Source of the DNA: Cyanophora paradoxa
Lineage: Eukaryota; Glaucocystophyceae; Cyanophorales; Cyanophoraceae
DNA length: 59,907 bases
Assembly: GCA_004431415.1 (NCBI GenBank)
Contig: QPMI01000314.1
Span: 1-59,907 of the forward strand
Reading direction: 5' to 3'
Positions 1-14,700 of this stretch are shown here, in pieces. The notes under the pieces are model-generated. The model did no database searches, was not told the DNA's origin, and worked only from the letters and a program-made list of their open reading frames with translations. How positions within the stretch are numbered: position 1 is the first letter of the stretch; every line of letters begins with the position of its first letter. The position numbers and the translations under genes are program-made.

Positions 1-1
1 T

Positions 2-2790
2 GGCGTGACAGGCACACTGACGTCGACAGGCCTGCTCAACGCGAACGGGTTCCTGAACATTCACGACAACAAGTTCGTTGTTGATATGTCGGGCAACGTT
101 CTTGGCACCGGGATGGTCGGCATCACGGGCACTGTCACCTCGACAGGCCTGCTGAACGCGAACGGCTTCCTCAACGTTCGTGCGAACAAACTCGTCATCG
201 ACATGTCTGGAAACCTGTTGAGCACCGGAGCGGTTGGTATCACAGGCACGGTCACGTCGACGGGCCTCCTGAACGCGAACGGCTTCCTCAACGTCCATGA
301 CAACAAGTTCGTCGTTGATATGTCTGGCAACGTGCTCGGCACGGGGCTGGTTGGCTTGACAGGCACAGTCACCGCAACGGGCCTGCTGAGCGCGAACGGC
401 TTCCTCAACGTTCGCGGGAACAAATTCGTCATCGATATGTCGGGCAACGTACTGGGCACGGGGATGGTGGGCGTGACGGGCACGCTTACGTCCACTGGCC
501 TCCTGAACGCCAACGGCTTCCTCAATGTCCACGCCAACAAATTTGCCATCGATATGTCTGGCAACGTGTTGGGTACGGGCATGGTCGGCATCACGGGCAC
601 TCTTACATCGACGGGCCTCTTGAACGCGAACGGGTTCCTGAACGTCGGCCTGAACAAGTTCGTGGTGGACATGTCGGGCAACGTGCTCGGCACGGGAGTT
701 GTGGGGGTGACGGGTACAGTGACGTCGACGGGCTTGCTGAATGCGAATGGGTTTATCAATGTGCAGGACAACAAGTTCGTGATCGACCCGTCTGGAAACG
801 TGCTTTCCACGGGCATTGTTGGCGTGACAGGCACACTGACGTCGACGGGCCTGCTCAACGCGAACGGGTTCTTGAACGTGATGGCGAACAAGTTTGTGGT
901 GGACATGTCGGGCAACGTTCTCGGCACCGGGATGGTTGGCATCACGGGAACCGTGACATCGACTGGCCTGTTGAACGCGAACGGCTTCCTCAACGTACAC
1001 GACAACAAGTTCGTGGTTGACATGTCCGGCAACGTACTGGGAACGGGGAGGGTTGGTGTGACAGGAACGGTCACCTCGACGGGCCTCCTGAACGCGAACG
1101 GCTTCCTCAACGTCCATGACAACAAATTCGTCGTTGATATGTCTGGCAACGTGCTCGGCACGGGGCTGGTTGGCTTGACAGGCACAGTCACCTCAACGGG
1201 CCTGCTGAACGCGAACGGCTTCCTCAACGTTCGCGGGAACAAATTCGTCATCGATATGTCGGGCAACGTACTGGGCACGGGGATGGTGGGCGTGACGGGC
1301 ACGCTTACGTCCACTGGCCTCCTGAACGCCAACGGCTTCCTCAATGTCCACGCCAACAAATTCGTCATCGATATGTCTGGCAACGTGTTGGGTACGGGCA
1401 TGGTGGGCATCACGGGCACTCTTACATCGACGGGCCTCTTGAACGCGAACGGGTTCCTGAACGTCGGCCTGAACAAGTTCGTGGTGGACATGTCGGGCAA
1501 CGTGCTCGGCACGGGAGTTGTGGGGGTGACGGGTACAGTGACGTCGACGGGCTTGCTGAATGCGAACGGGTTTATCAATGTGCATGACAACAAGTTCGTG
1601 ATCGACCCGTCTGGAAACGTGCTTTCCACGGGCATTGTTGGCGTGACAGGCACACTGACGTCGACAGGCCTGCTCAACGCGAACGGGTTCCTGAACATTC
1701 ACGACAACAAGTTCGTTGTTGATATGTCGGGCAACGTTCTTGGCACCGGGATGGTCGGCATCACGGGCACTGTCACCTCGACAGGCCTGCTGAACGCGAA
1801 CGGCTTCCTCAACGTTCGTGCGAACAAACTCGTCATCGACATGTCTGGAAACCTGTTGAGCACCGGAGCGGTTGGTATCACAGGCACGGTCACGTCGACG
1901 GGCCTGCTAGACGCGAACGGGTTCCTGAACGTGATGGCGAACAAATTCGTGGTGGACATGTCCGGCAACGTGCTTGGCACTGGCATGATAGGCGTGACAG
2001 GAACACTGACCTCGACGGGCCTGTTGAACGCGAACGGCTTCCTCAACGTTCGCGGGAACAAATTCGTCATTGATATGTCGGGCAACGTTCTGGGAACGGG
2101 GAGGGTTGGTGTGACAGGAACAGTAACTTCGACTGGGTTGTTGAATGCGAATGGATTCCTGAACGTGCACGATAACAAATTCGTCATCGACATGTCGGGA
2201 AATGTACTGAGCACTGGCGTCGTTGGCATGACGGGCACACTAACGTCAACTGGGCTGCTTAATGCGAATGGTTTCCTGAATGTTCACGACAACAAACTCG
2301 TAATCGACATGTCCGGTAACGTGCTTGGCACGGGGATGGTGGGCGTGACAGGCACAGTCACCTCAACGGGCCTGCTGAACGCGAACGGGTTCTTGAATGT
2401 TGGAGCAAACAAATTCGTCATCGATATTTCTGGCAACGTGTTGGGTACGGGCATGGTCGGCATCACGGGCACTCTTACATCGACGGGCCTCTTGAACGCG
2501 AACGGGTTCCTGAACGTCGGCCTGAACAAGTTCGTGGTGGACATGTCGGGCAACGTGCTCGGCACGGGAGTTGTGGGGGTGACGGGTACAGTGACGTCGA
2601 CGGGCTTGCTGAATGCGAACGGGTTTATCAATGTGCATGACAACAAGTTCGTGATCGACCCGTCTGGAAACGTGCTTTCCACGGGCATTGTTGGCGTGAC
2701 AGGCACACTGACGTCGACGGGCCTGCTCAACGCGAACGGGTTCTTGAACGTGATGGCGAACAAGTTCGTTGTGGACATGTCAGGGAATAC
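2..2790 (+). repeat. 117-nt tandem repeat array (39-residue units), about 24 copies
   Basis: Successive units start 117 nt apart (for example the GTGACAGGC/ATCACGGGC boundaries at 5 and 122). Units differ at several codons (NVHDNKF, NVRANKL, NVGLNKF, NVQDNKF), so this is the more diverged part of the array. Larger periods are visible: the segment near 356 recurs near 1175 (819 nt, 7 units) and the start of the window recurs at 1643 (1638 nt, 14 units). A three-unit block with NVGLNKF and FVIDPSGN appears near 600, 1420 and 2470. Confidence 0.9.
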
Positions 2791-5700
2791 CTTCATTACT
2801 GGAACAGTTGCCGTCTCGGGAACATTGACATCTACCGGGCTGTTGAATGCAAATGGCGGCATTCTCGTCGGCACAAATCGTTTTGCGGTTGACGCATATG
2901 GGAATTTGATTGCAAGCAATCTGATGGTGACTGGAATATCGGTATGGAGTCAGCAACTTTACTCTGGAGGGGGAATGAGTGTTCGCGAAGACAAGCTACT
3001 CATTGATGCTAGCGGCAATGTTCTTGCTACTGGCTTCGTGGCTGTAACAGGAACAGTCACCTCGACGGGCCTGCTCAACGCGAACGGGTTCCTGAACGTG
3101 ATGGCGAACAAGTTCGTGGTGGACATGTCGGGCAACGTGCTGGCTACGGGCGCGGTGGGCATCACGGGCACCGTCACCTCGACGGGCCTGCTGAACGTGC
3201 TGGGGGCGGCGGTGTTCACGTCGCTGGTGAACGCGAACGGCGGTGTGAACGTGATCTCGAACCGCTTCGTGGTGGACACGAGCGGGAACGCCCTGGCGAC
3301 GGGCATGGTCGGCATCACGGGCACGGTCACCTCGACGGGCCTGCTCAATGCGAACGGGTTCCTGAACGTGATGGCGAACAAGTTCGTGGTGGACATGTCG
3401 GGCAACGTGCTGGCGACGGGCGCGGTGGGCATCACGGGCACCGTCACCTCGACGGGCCTGCTGAACGTGCTGGGGGCGGCTGTGTTCACGTCGCTGGTGA
3501 ACGCGAACGGTGGCGTGAACGTGATCTCGAACCGCTTCGTGGTGGACACGAGCGGGAACGCCCTGGCGACGGGCATGGTCGGCATCACGGGCACGGTCAC
3601 CTCGACGGGCCTGCTCAACGCGAACGGGTTCCTGAACGTGATGGCGAACAAGTTCGTGGTGGACATGTCGGGCAACGTGCTGGCGACGGGCGCGGTGGCA
3701 TCACGGGCACCGTCACCTCGACGGGCCTGCTGAACGTGCTGGGGGCGCGGTGTTCACGTCGCTGGTGAACGCGAACGGCGGCGTGAACGTGATCTCGAAC
3801 CGCTTCGTGTGGACACGAGCGGGAACGCCCTGGCGACGGGCATGGTCGGCATCACGGGCACGGTCACCTCGACGGGCCTGCTCAACGCGAACGGGTTCCT
3901 GAACGTGATGGCGAACAAGTTCGTGGTGGACATGTCGGGCAACGTGCTGGCGACGGGCGCGGTGGCATCACGGGCACCGTCACCTCGACGGGCTGCTGAA
4001 CGTGCTGGGGGCGGCGGTGTTCACGTCGCTGGTGAACGCGAACGGCGGCGTGAACGTGATCTCGAACCGCTTCGTGGTGGACACGAGCGGAACGCCCTGG
4101 CGACGGGCATGGTCGGCATCACGGGCACGGTCACCTCGACGGCCTGCTCAACGCGAACGGGTTCCTGAACGTGATGGCGAACAAGTTCGTGGTGGACATG
4201 TCGGGCAACGTGCTGGCGACGGGCGCGGTGGGCATCACGGGCACCGTCACCTCGACGGGCCTGCTGAACGTGCTGGGGGCGGCGGTGTTCACGTCGCTGG
4301 TGAACGCGAACGCGGCGTGAACGTGATCTCGAACCGCTTCGTGGTGGACACGAGCGGGAACGCCCTGGCGACGGGCATGGTCGGCATCACGGGCACGGTC
4401 ACCTCGACGGGCCTGCTCAACGCGAACGGGTTCCTGAACGTGATGGCGAACAAGTTCGTGGTGGACATGTCGGGCAACGTGCTGGCGACGGGCGCGGTGG
4501 GCATCACGGGCACCGTCACCTCGACGGGCCTGCTGAACGTGCTGGGGGCGGCGGTGTTCACATCGCTGGTGAACGCGAACGGCGGCGTGAACGTGATCTC
4601 GAACCGCTTCGTGGTGGACACGAGCGGGAACGCCCTGGCGACGGGCATGGTCGGCATCACGGGCACGGTCACCTCGACGGGCCTGCTCAACGCGAACGGG
4701 TTCCTGAACGTGATGGCGAACAAGTTCGTGGTGGACATGTCGGGCAACGTGCTGGCGACGGGCGCGGTGGGCATCACGGGCACCGTCACCTCGACGGCCT
4801 TCTGAACGTGCTGGGGGCGGCGGTGTTCACATCGCTGGTGAACGCGAACGGCGGCGTGAACGTGATCTCGAACCGCTTCGTGGTGGACACGAGCGGGAAC
4901 GCCCTGGCGACGGGCATGGTCGGCATCACGGGCACGGTCACCTCGACGGGCCTGCTCAACGCGAACGGGTTCCTGAACGTGATGGCGAACAAGTTCGTGG
5001 TGGACATGTCGGGCAACGTGCTGGCGACGGGCGCGGTGGGCATCACGGGCACCGTCACCTCGACGGGCCTGCTGAACGTGCTGGGGGCGGCGGTGTTCAC
5101 GTCGCTGGTGAACGCGAACGGCGGCGTGAACGTGATCTCGAACCGCTTCGTGGTGGACACGAGCGGGAACGCCCTGGCGACGGGCATGGTCGGCATCACG
5201 GGCACGGTCACCTCGACGGGCCTGCTCAACGCGAACGGGTTCCTGAACGTGATGGCGAACAAGTTCGTGTGGACATGTCGGGCAACGTGCTGGCGACGGG
5301 CGCGGTGGGCATCACGGGCACCGTCACCTCGACGGGCCTGCTGAACGTGCTGGGGCGGCGGTGTTCACGTCGCTGGTGAACGCGAACGGCGGCGTGAACG
5401 TGATCTCGAACCGCTTCGTGGTGGACACGAGCGGGAACGCCCTGGCGACGGGCATGGTCGGCATCACGGGCACGGTCACCTCGACGGGCCTGCTCAACGC
5501 GAACGGGTTCCTGAACGTGATGGCGAACAAGTTCGTGGTGGACATGTCGGGCAACGTGCTGGCGACGGGCGCGGTGGGCATCACGGGCACCGTCACCTCG
5601 ACGGGCCTGCTGAACGTGCTGGGGGCGGCGGTGTTCACGTCGCTGGTGAACGCGAACGGCGGCGTGAACGTGATCTCGAACCGCTTCGTGGTGGACACGA

Positions 5701-8700
5701 GCGGGAACGCCCTGGCGACGGGCATGGTCGGCATCACGGGCACGGTCACCTCGACGGGCCTGCTCAACGCGAACGGGTTCCTGAACGTGATGGCGAACAA
5801 GTTCGTGGTGGACATGTCGGGCAACGTGCTGGCGACGGGCGCGGTGGGCATCACGGGCACCGTCACCTCGACGGGCCTGCTGAACGTGCTGGGGGCGGCG
5901 GTGTTCACATCGCTGGTGAACGCGAACGGCGGCGTGAACGTGATCTCGAACCGCTTCGTGGTGGACACGAGCGGGAACGCCCTGGCGACGGGCATGGTCG
6001 GCATCACGGGCACGGTCACCTCGACGGGCCTGCTCAACGCGAACGGGTTCCTGAACGTGATGGCGAACAAGTTCGTGGTGGACATGTCGGGCAACGTGCT
6101 GGCGACGGGCGCGGTGGGCATCACGGGCACCGTCACCTCGACGGGCCTTCTGAACGTGCTGGGGGCGGCGGTGTTCACATCGCTGGTGAACGCGAACGGC
6201 GGCGTGAACGTGATCTCGAACCGCTTCGTGGTGGACACGAGCGGGAACGCCCTGGCGACGGGCATGGTCGGCATCACGGGCACGGTCACCTCGACGGGCC
6301 TGCTCAACGCGAACGGGTTCCTGAACGTGATGGCGAACAAGTTCGTGGTGGACATGTCGGGCAACGTGCTGGCGACGGGCGCGGTGGGCATCACGGGCAC
6401 CGTCACCTCGACGGGCCTGCTGAACGTGCTGGGGCGGCGGTGTTCACGTCGCTGGTGAACGCGGACGGCGGCGTGAACGTGATCTCGAACCGCTTCGTGG
6501 TGGACACGAGCGGGAACGCCCTGGCGACGGGCATGGTCGGCATCACGGGCACGGTCACCTCGACGGGCCTGCTCAACGCGAACGGGTTCCTGAACGTGAT
6601 GGCGAACAAGTTCGTGGTGGACATGTCGGGCAACGTGCTGGCGACGGGCGCGGTGGGCATCACGGGCACCGTCACCTCGACGGGTCTGCTGAATATTCTC
6701 GGGGGAGCATCGTTCTCTTCTCTGCTCAACGCGGACGGCGGCGTGAACGTGATCTCGAACCGCTTCGTGGTGGACACGAGCGGGAACGCCCTGGCGACGG
6801 GCATGGTCGGCATCACGGGCACGGTCACCTCGACGGGCCTGCTCAACGCGAACGGGTTCCTGAACGTGATGGAGAACAAGTTCGTGGTGGACATGTCGGG
6901 CAACGTGCTGGCGACGGGCGCGGTGGGCATCACGGGCACCGTCACCTCGACGGGCCTTCTGAACGTGCTGGGGGCGGCGGTGTTCACATCGCTGGTGAAC
7001 GCGAACGGCGGCGTGAACGTGATCTCGAACCGCTTCGTGGTGGACACGAGCGGGAACGCCCTGGCGACGGGCATGGTCGGCATCACGGGCACGGTCACCT
7101 CGACGGGCCTGCTCAACGCGAACGGGTTCCTGAACGTGATGGCGAACAAGTTCGTGGTGGACATGTCGGGCAACGTGCTGGCGACGGGCGCGGTGGGCAT
7201 CACGGGCACCGTCACCTCGACGGGCCTGCTGAACGTGCTGGGGGCGGCGGTGTTCACGTCGCTGGTGAACGCGGACGGCGGCGTGAACGTGATCTCGAAC
7301 CGCTTCGTGGTGGACACGAGCGGGAACGCCCTGGCGACGGGCATGGTCGGCATCACGGGCACGGTCACCTCGACGGGCCTGCTCAACGCGAACGGGTTCC
7401 TGAACGTGATGGCGAACAAGTTCGTGGTGGACATGTCGGGCAACGTGCTGGCGACGGGCGCGGTGGGCATCACGGGCACCGTCACCTCGACGGGTCTGCT
7501 GAATATTCTCGGGGGAGCATCGTTCTCTTCTCTGCTCAACGCGGACGGCGGCGTGAACGTGATCTCGAACCGCTTCGTGGTGGACACGAGCGGGAACGCC
7601 CTGGCGACGGGCATGGTCGGCATCACGGGCACGGTCACCTCGACGGGCCTGCTCAACGCGAACGGGTTCCTGAACGTGATGGAGAACAAGTTCGTGGTGG
7701 ACATGTCGGGCAACGTGCTGGCGACGGGCGCGGTGGGCATCACGGGCACCGTCACCTCGACGGGCCTGCTGAACGTGCTGGGGGCGGCGGTGTTCACGTC
7801 GCTGGTGAACGCGAACGGCGGCGTGAACGTGATCTCGAACCGCTTCGTGGTGGACACGAGCGGGAACGCCCTGGCGACGGGCATGGTCGGCATCACGGGC
7901 ACGGTCACCTCGACGGGCCTGCTCAACGCGAACGGGTTCCTGAACGTGATGGCGAACAAGTTCGTGGTGGACATGTCGGGCAACGTGCTGGCGACGGGCG
8001 CGGTGGGCATCACGGCACCGTCACCTCGACGGGCCTGCTGAACGTGCTGGGGGCGGCGGTGTTCACGTCGCTGGTGAACGCGAACGGCGGCGTGAACGTG
8101 ATCTCGAACCGCTTCGTGGTGGACACGAGCGGGAACGCCCTGGCGACGGCATGGTCGGCATCACGGGCACGGTCACCTCGACGGGCCTGCTCAATGCGAA
8201 CGGGTTCCTGAACGTGATGGCGAACAAGTTCGTGGTGGACATGTCGGGCAACGTGCTGGCGACGGGCGCGGTGGCATCACGGGCACCGTCACCTCGACGG
8301 GCCTGCTGAACGTGCTGGGGCGGCGGTGTTCACGTCGCTGGTGAACGCGAACGGCGGCGTGAACGTGATCTCGAACCGCTTCGTGGTGGACACGAGCGGG
8401 AACGCCCTGGCGACGGCATGGTCGGCATCACGGGCACGGTCACCTCGACGGGCCTGCTCAACGCGAACGGGTTCCTGAACGTGATGGCGAACAAGTTCGT
8501 GGTGGACATGTCGGGCAACGTGCTGGCGACGGGCGCGGTGGGCATCACGGGCACCGTCACCTCGACGGGCCTGCTGAACGTGCTGGGGGCGGCGGTGTTC
8601 ACGTCGCTGGTGAACGCGAACGGCGGCGTGAACGTGATCTCAAACCGCTTCGTGGTGGACACGAGCGGGAACGCCCTGGCGACGGGCATGGTCGGCATCA

Positions 8701-11700
8701 CGGGCACGGTCACCTCGACGGGCCTGCTCAACGCGAACGGGTTCCTGAACGTGATGGCGAACAAGTTCGTGGTGGACATGTCGGGCAACGTGCTGGCGAC
8801 GGGCGCGGTGGGCATCACGGGCACCGTCACCTCGACGGGTCTGCTGAATATTCTCGGGGGAGCATCGTTCTCTTCTCTGCTCAACGCGGACGGCGGCGTC
8901 AACGTGATCTCGAACCGCTTCGTGGTGGACACGAGCGGGAACGCCCTGGCGACGGGCATGGTCGGCATCACGGGCACGGTCACCTCGACGGGCCTGCTCA
9001 ACGCGAACGGGTTCCTGAACGTGATGGCGAACAAGTTCGTGGTGGACATGTCGGGCAACGTGCTGGCGACGGGCGCGGTGGGCATCACGGGCACCGTCAC
9101 CTCGACGGGCCTGCTGAACGTGCTGGGGGCGGCGGTGTTCACGTCGCTGGTGAACGCGAACGGCGGCGTGAACGTGATCTCGAACCGCTTCGTGGTGGAC
9201 ACGAGCGGGAACGCCCTGGCGACGGGCATGGTCGGCATCACGGGCACGGTCACCTCGACGGGCCTGCTCAACGCGAACGGGTTCCTGAACGTGATGGCGA
9301 ACAAGTTCGTGGTGGACATGTCGGGCAACGTGCTGGCGACGGGCGCGGTGGGCATCACGGGCACCGTCACCTCGACAGGCCTGCTGAACGTGCTGGGGGC
9401 GGCGGTGTTCACGTCGCTGGTGAACGCGAACGGCGGCGTGAACGTGATCTCGAACCGCTTCGTGGTGGACACGAGCGGGAACGCCCTGGCGACGGGCATG
9501 GTCGGCATCACGGGCACAGTCACCTCGACGGGCCTGCTCAACGCGAACGGGTTCCTGAACGTGATGGCGAACAAGTTCGTGGTGGACATGTCGGGCAACG
9601 TGCTGGCGACGGGCGCGGTGGGCATCACGGGCACCGTCACCTCGACGGGCCTGCTGAACGTGCTGGGGGCGGCGGTGTTCACATCGCTGGTGAACGCGAA
9701 CGGCGGCGTGAACGTGATCTCGAACCGCTTCGTGGTGGACACGAGCGGGAACGCCCTGGCGACGGGCATGGTCGGCATCACGGGCACGGTCACCTCGACG
9801 GGCCTGCTCAACGCGAACGGGTTCCTGAACGTGATGGCGAACAAGTTCGTGGTGGACATGTCGGGCAACGTGCTGGCGACGGGCGCGGTGGGCATCACGG
9901 GCACCATCACCTCGACGGGCCTGCTGAACGTGCTGGGGGCGGCGGTGTTCACGTCGCTGGTGAACGCGAACAGCGGCGTGAACGTGATCTCGAACCGCTT
10001 CGTGGTGGACACGAGCGGGAACGCCCTGGCGACGGGCATGGTCGGCATCACGGGCACGGTCACCTCGACGGGCCTGCTCAATGCGAACGGGTTCCTGAAC
10101 GTGATGGCGAACAAGTTCGTGGTGGACATGTCGGGCAACGTGCTGGCGACGGGCGCGGTGGGCATCACGGGCACCGTCACCTCGACGGGCCTGCTGAACG
10201 TGCTGGGGGCGGCGGTGTTCACGTCGCTGGTGAACGCGAACGGCGGCGTGAACGTGATCTCGAACCGCTTCGTGGTGGACACGAGCGGGAACGCCCTGGC
10301 GACGGGCATGGTCGGCATCACGGGCACGGTCACCTCGACGGGCCTGCTCAATGCGAACGGGTTCCTGAACGTGATGGCGAACAAGTTCGTGGTGGACATG
10401 TCGGGCAACGTGCTGGCGACAGGCGCGGTGGGCATCACGGGCACCATCACCTCGACGGGCCTGCTGAACGTGCTGGGGGCGGCGGTGTTCACGTCGCTGG
10501 TGAACGCGAACGGCGGCGTGAACGTGATCTCGAACCGCTTCGTGGTGGACACGAGCGGGAACGCCCTGGCGACGGGCATGGTCGGCATCACGGGCACGGT
10601 CACCTCGACGGCCTGCTCAATGCGAACGGGTTCCTGAACGTGATGGCGAACAAGTTCGTGGTGGACATGTCGGGCAACGTGCTGGCGACGGGCGCGGTGG
10701 GCATCACGGGCACCGTCACCTCGACGGGCCTGCTGAACGTGCTGGGGCGGCGGTGTTCACGTCGCTGGTGAACGCGAACGGCGGCGTGAACGTGATCTCG
10801 AACCGCTTCGTGGTGGACACGAGCGGGAACGCCCTGGCGACGGGCATGGTCGGCATCACGGGCACGGTCACCTCGACGGGCCTGCTCAACGCGAACGGGT
10901 TCCTGAACGTGATGGCGAACAAGTTCGTGGTGGACATGTCGGGCAACGTGCTGGCGACGGGCGCGGTGGGCATCACGGGCACCATCACCTCGACGGGCCT
11001 GCTGAACGTGCTGGGGGCGGCGGTGTTCACGTCGCTGGTGAACGCGAACGGCGGCGTGAACGTGATCTCGAACCGCTTCGTGGTGGACACGAGCGGGAAC
11101 GCCCTGGCGACGGGCATGGTCGGCATCACGGGCACGGTCACCTCGACGGGCCTGCTCAATGCGAACGGGTTCCTGAACGTGATGGCGAACAAGTTCGTGG
11201 TGGACATGTCGGGCAACGTGCTGGCGACGGGCGCGGTGGGCATCACGGGCACCGTCACCTCGACGGGTCTGCTGAATATTCTCGGGGGAGCATCGTTCTC
11301 TTCTCTGCTCAACGCGGACGGCGGCGTGAACGTGATCTCGAACCGCTTCGTGGTGGACACGAGCGGGAACGCCCTGGCGACGGGCATGGTCGGCATCACG
11401 GGCACGGTCACCTCGACGGGCCTGCTCAACGCGAACGGGTTCCTGAACGTAATGGCGAACAAGTTCGTGGTGGACATGTCGGGCAACGTGCTGGCGACGG
11501 GCGCGGTGGGCATCACGGGCACCGTCACCTCGACGGGCCTGCTGAACGTGCTGGGGGCGGCGGTGTTCACGTCGCTGGTGAACGCGAACGGCGGCGTGAA
11601 CGTGATCTCGAACCGCTTCGTGGTGGACACGAGCGGGAACGCCCTGGCGACGGGCATGGTCGGCATCACGGGCACGGTCACCTCGACGGGCCTGCTCAAC

Positions 11701-14700
11701 GCGAACGGGTTCCTGAACGTGATGGCGAACAAGTTCGTGGTGGACATGTCGGGCAACGTGCTGGCGACGGGCGCGGTGGGCATCACGGGCACCGTCACCT
11801 CGACGGGCCTGCTGAACGTGCTGGGGGCGGCGGTGTTCACGTCGCTGGTGAACGCGAACGGCGGTGTGAACGTGATCTCGAACCGCTTCGTGGTGGACAC
11901 GAGCGGGAACGCCCTGGCGACGGGCATGGTCGGCATCACGGGCACGGTCACCTCGACGGGCCTGCTCAACGCGAACGGGTTCCTGAACGTGATGGCGAAC
12001 AAGTTCGTGGTGGACATGTCAGGCAACGTGCTGGCGACGGGCGCGGTGGGCATCACGGGCACCGTCACCTCGACGGGCCTGCTGAACGTGCTGGGGGCGG
12101 CGGTGTTCACGTCGCTGGTGAACGCGAACGGCGGCGTGAACGTGATCTCGAACCGCTTCGTGGTGGACACGAGCGGGAACGCCCTGGCGACGGGCATGGT
12201 CGGCATCACGGGCACGGTCACCTCGACGGGCCTGCTTAACGCGAACGGGTTCCTGAACGTGATGGCGAACAAGTTCGTGGTGGACATGTCGGGCAACGTG
12301 CTGGCGACGGGCGCGGTGGGCATCACGGGCACCGTCACCTCGACGGGTCTGCTGAATATTCTCGGGGGAGCATCGTTCTCTTCTCTGCTCAACGCGGACG
12401 GCGGCGTGAACGTGATCTCGAACCGCTTCGTGGTGGACACGAGCGGGAACGCCCTGGCGACGGGCATGGTCGGCATCACGGGCACGGTCACCTCGACGGG
12501 CCTGCTCAACGCGAACGGGTTCCTGAACGTGATGGCGAACAAGTTCGTGGTGGACATGTCGGGCAACGTGCTGGCGACGGGCGCGGTGGGCATCACGGGC
12601 ACCGTCACCTCGACGGGCCTGCTGAACGTGCTGGGGGCGGCGGTGTTCACGTCGCTGGTGAACGCGAACGGCGGCGTGAACGTGATCTCGAACCGCTTCG
12701 TGGTGGACACGAGCGGGAACGCCCTGGCGACGGGCATGGTCGGCATCACGGGCACGGTCACCTCGACGGGCCTGCTCAACGCGAACGGGTTCCTGAACGT
12801 GATGGCGAACAAGTTCGTGGTGGACATGTCGGGCAACGTGCTGGCGACGGGCGCGGTGGGCATCACGGGCACCGTCACCTCGACAGGCCTGCTGAACGTG
12901 CTGGGGGCGGCGGTGTTCACGTCGCTGGTGAACGCGAACGGCGGCGTGAACGTGATCTCGAACCGCTTCGTGGTGGACACGAGCGGGAACGCCCTGGCGA
13001 CGGGCATGGTCGGCATCACGGGCACGGTCACCTCGACGGGCCTGCTCAACGCGAACGGGTTCCTGAACGTGATGGCGAACAAGTTCGTGGTGGACATGTC
13101 GGGCAACGTGCTGGCGACGGGCGCGGTGGGCATCACGGGCACCGTCACCTCGACGGGCCTGCTGAACGTGCTGGGGGCGGCGGTGTTCACGTCGCTGGTG
13201 AACGCGAACGGCGGCGTGAACGTGATCTCGAACCGCTTCGTGGTGGACACGAGCGGGAACGCCCTGGCGACGGGCATGGTCGGCATCACGGGCACGGTCA
13301 CCTCGACGGGCCTGCTCAACGCGAACGGGTTCCTGAACGTGATGTCGAACAAGTTCGTGGTGGACATGTCGGGCAACGTGCTGGCGACGGGCGCGGTGGG
13401 CATCACGGGCACCGTCACCTCGACAGGCCTGCTGAACGTGCTGGGGGCGGCGGTGTTCACGTCGCTGGTGAACGCGAACGGCGGCGTGAACGTGATCTCG
13501 AACCGCTTCGTGGTGGACACGAGCGGGAACGCCCTGGCGACGGGCATGGTCGGCATCACGGGCACGGTCACCTCGACGGGCCTGCTCAACGCAAACGGGT
13601 TCCTGAACGTGATGGCGAACAAGTTCGTGGTGGACATGTCGGGCAACGTGCTGGCGACGGGCGCGGTGGGCATCACGGGCACCGTCACCTCGACGGGCCT
13701 GCTGAACGTGCTGGGGGCGGCGGTGTTCACGTCGCTGGTGAACGCGAACGGCGGCGTGAACGTGATCTCGAACCGCTTCGTGGTGGACACGAGCGGGAAC
13801 GCCCTGGCGACGGGCATGGTCGGCATCACGGGCACGGTCACCTCGACGGGCCTGCTCAACGCGAACGGGTTCCTGAACGTGATGGCGAACAAGTTCGTGG
13901 TGGACATGTCGGGCAACGTGCTGGCGACGGGCGCGGTGGGCATCACGGGCACCGTCACCTCGACGGGCCTTCTGAACGTGCTGGGGGCGGCGGTGTTCAC
14001 ATCGCTGGTGAACGCGAACGGCGGCGTGAACGTGATCTCGAACCGCTTCATGGTGGACACGAGCGGGAACGTGCTGGCGACGGGCATGGTCGGCATCACG
14101 GGCACGGTGACGTCGACTGGCCTCCTGAATGTCGTTGGGTCTGCATCGTTCTCCTCTCTGCTCAACGCGGACGGCGGGATGAATGTCATCTCGAACCGCT
14201 TCGTGGTGGACGCCAGTGGGAACACGCTGGCGACGGGCGCGGTGGGCATCACGGGCACCGTCACCTCGACGGGCCTGCTGAACGTGCTGGGGGCGGCGGT
14301 GTTCACGTCGCTGGTGAACGCGAACGGCGGCGTGAACGTGATCTCGAACCGCTTCGTGGTGGACACGAGCGGGAACGCCCTGGCGACGGGCATGGTCGGC
14401 ATCACGGGCACGGTCACCTCGACGGGCCTGCTCAACACGAACGGGTTCCTGAACGTGATGGCGAACAAGTTCGTGGTAGACATGTCGGGCAACGTGCTGG
14501 CGACGGGCGCGGTGGGCATCACGGGCACCGTCACCTCGACGGGCCTGCTGAACGTGCTGGGGGCGGCGGTGTTCACGTCGCTGGTGAACGCGAACGGCGG
14601 CGTGAACGTGATCTCGAACCGCTTCGTGGTGGACACGAGCGGGAACGCCCTGGCGACGGGCATGGTAGGCATCACGGGCACGGTCACCTCGACGGGCCTG

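Noticed and set aside
3045-14050. Regular repeats as a CRISPR array
   Set aside because: There are no unique spacers between conserved repeats; the whole 270-nt unit is conserved and protein-coding.
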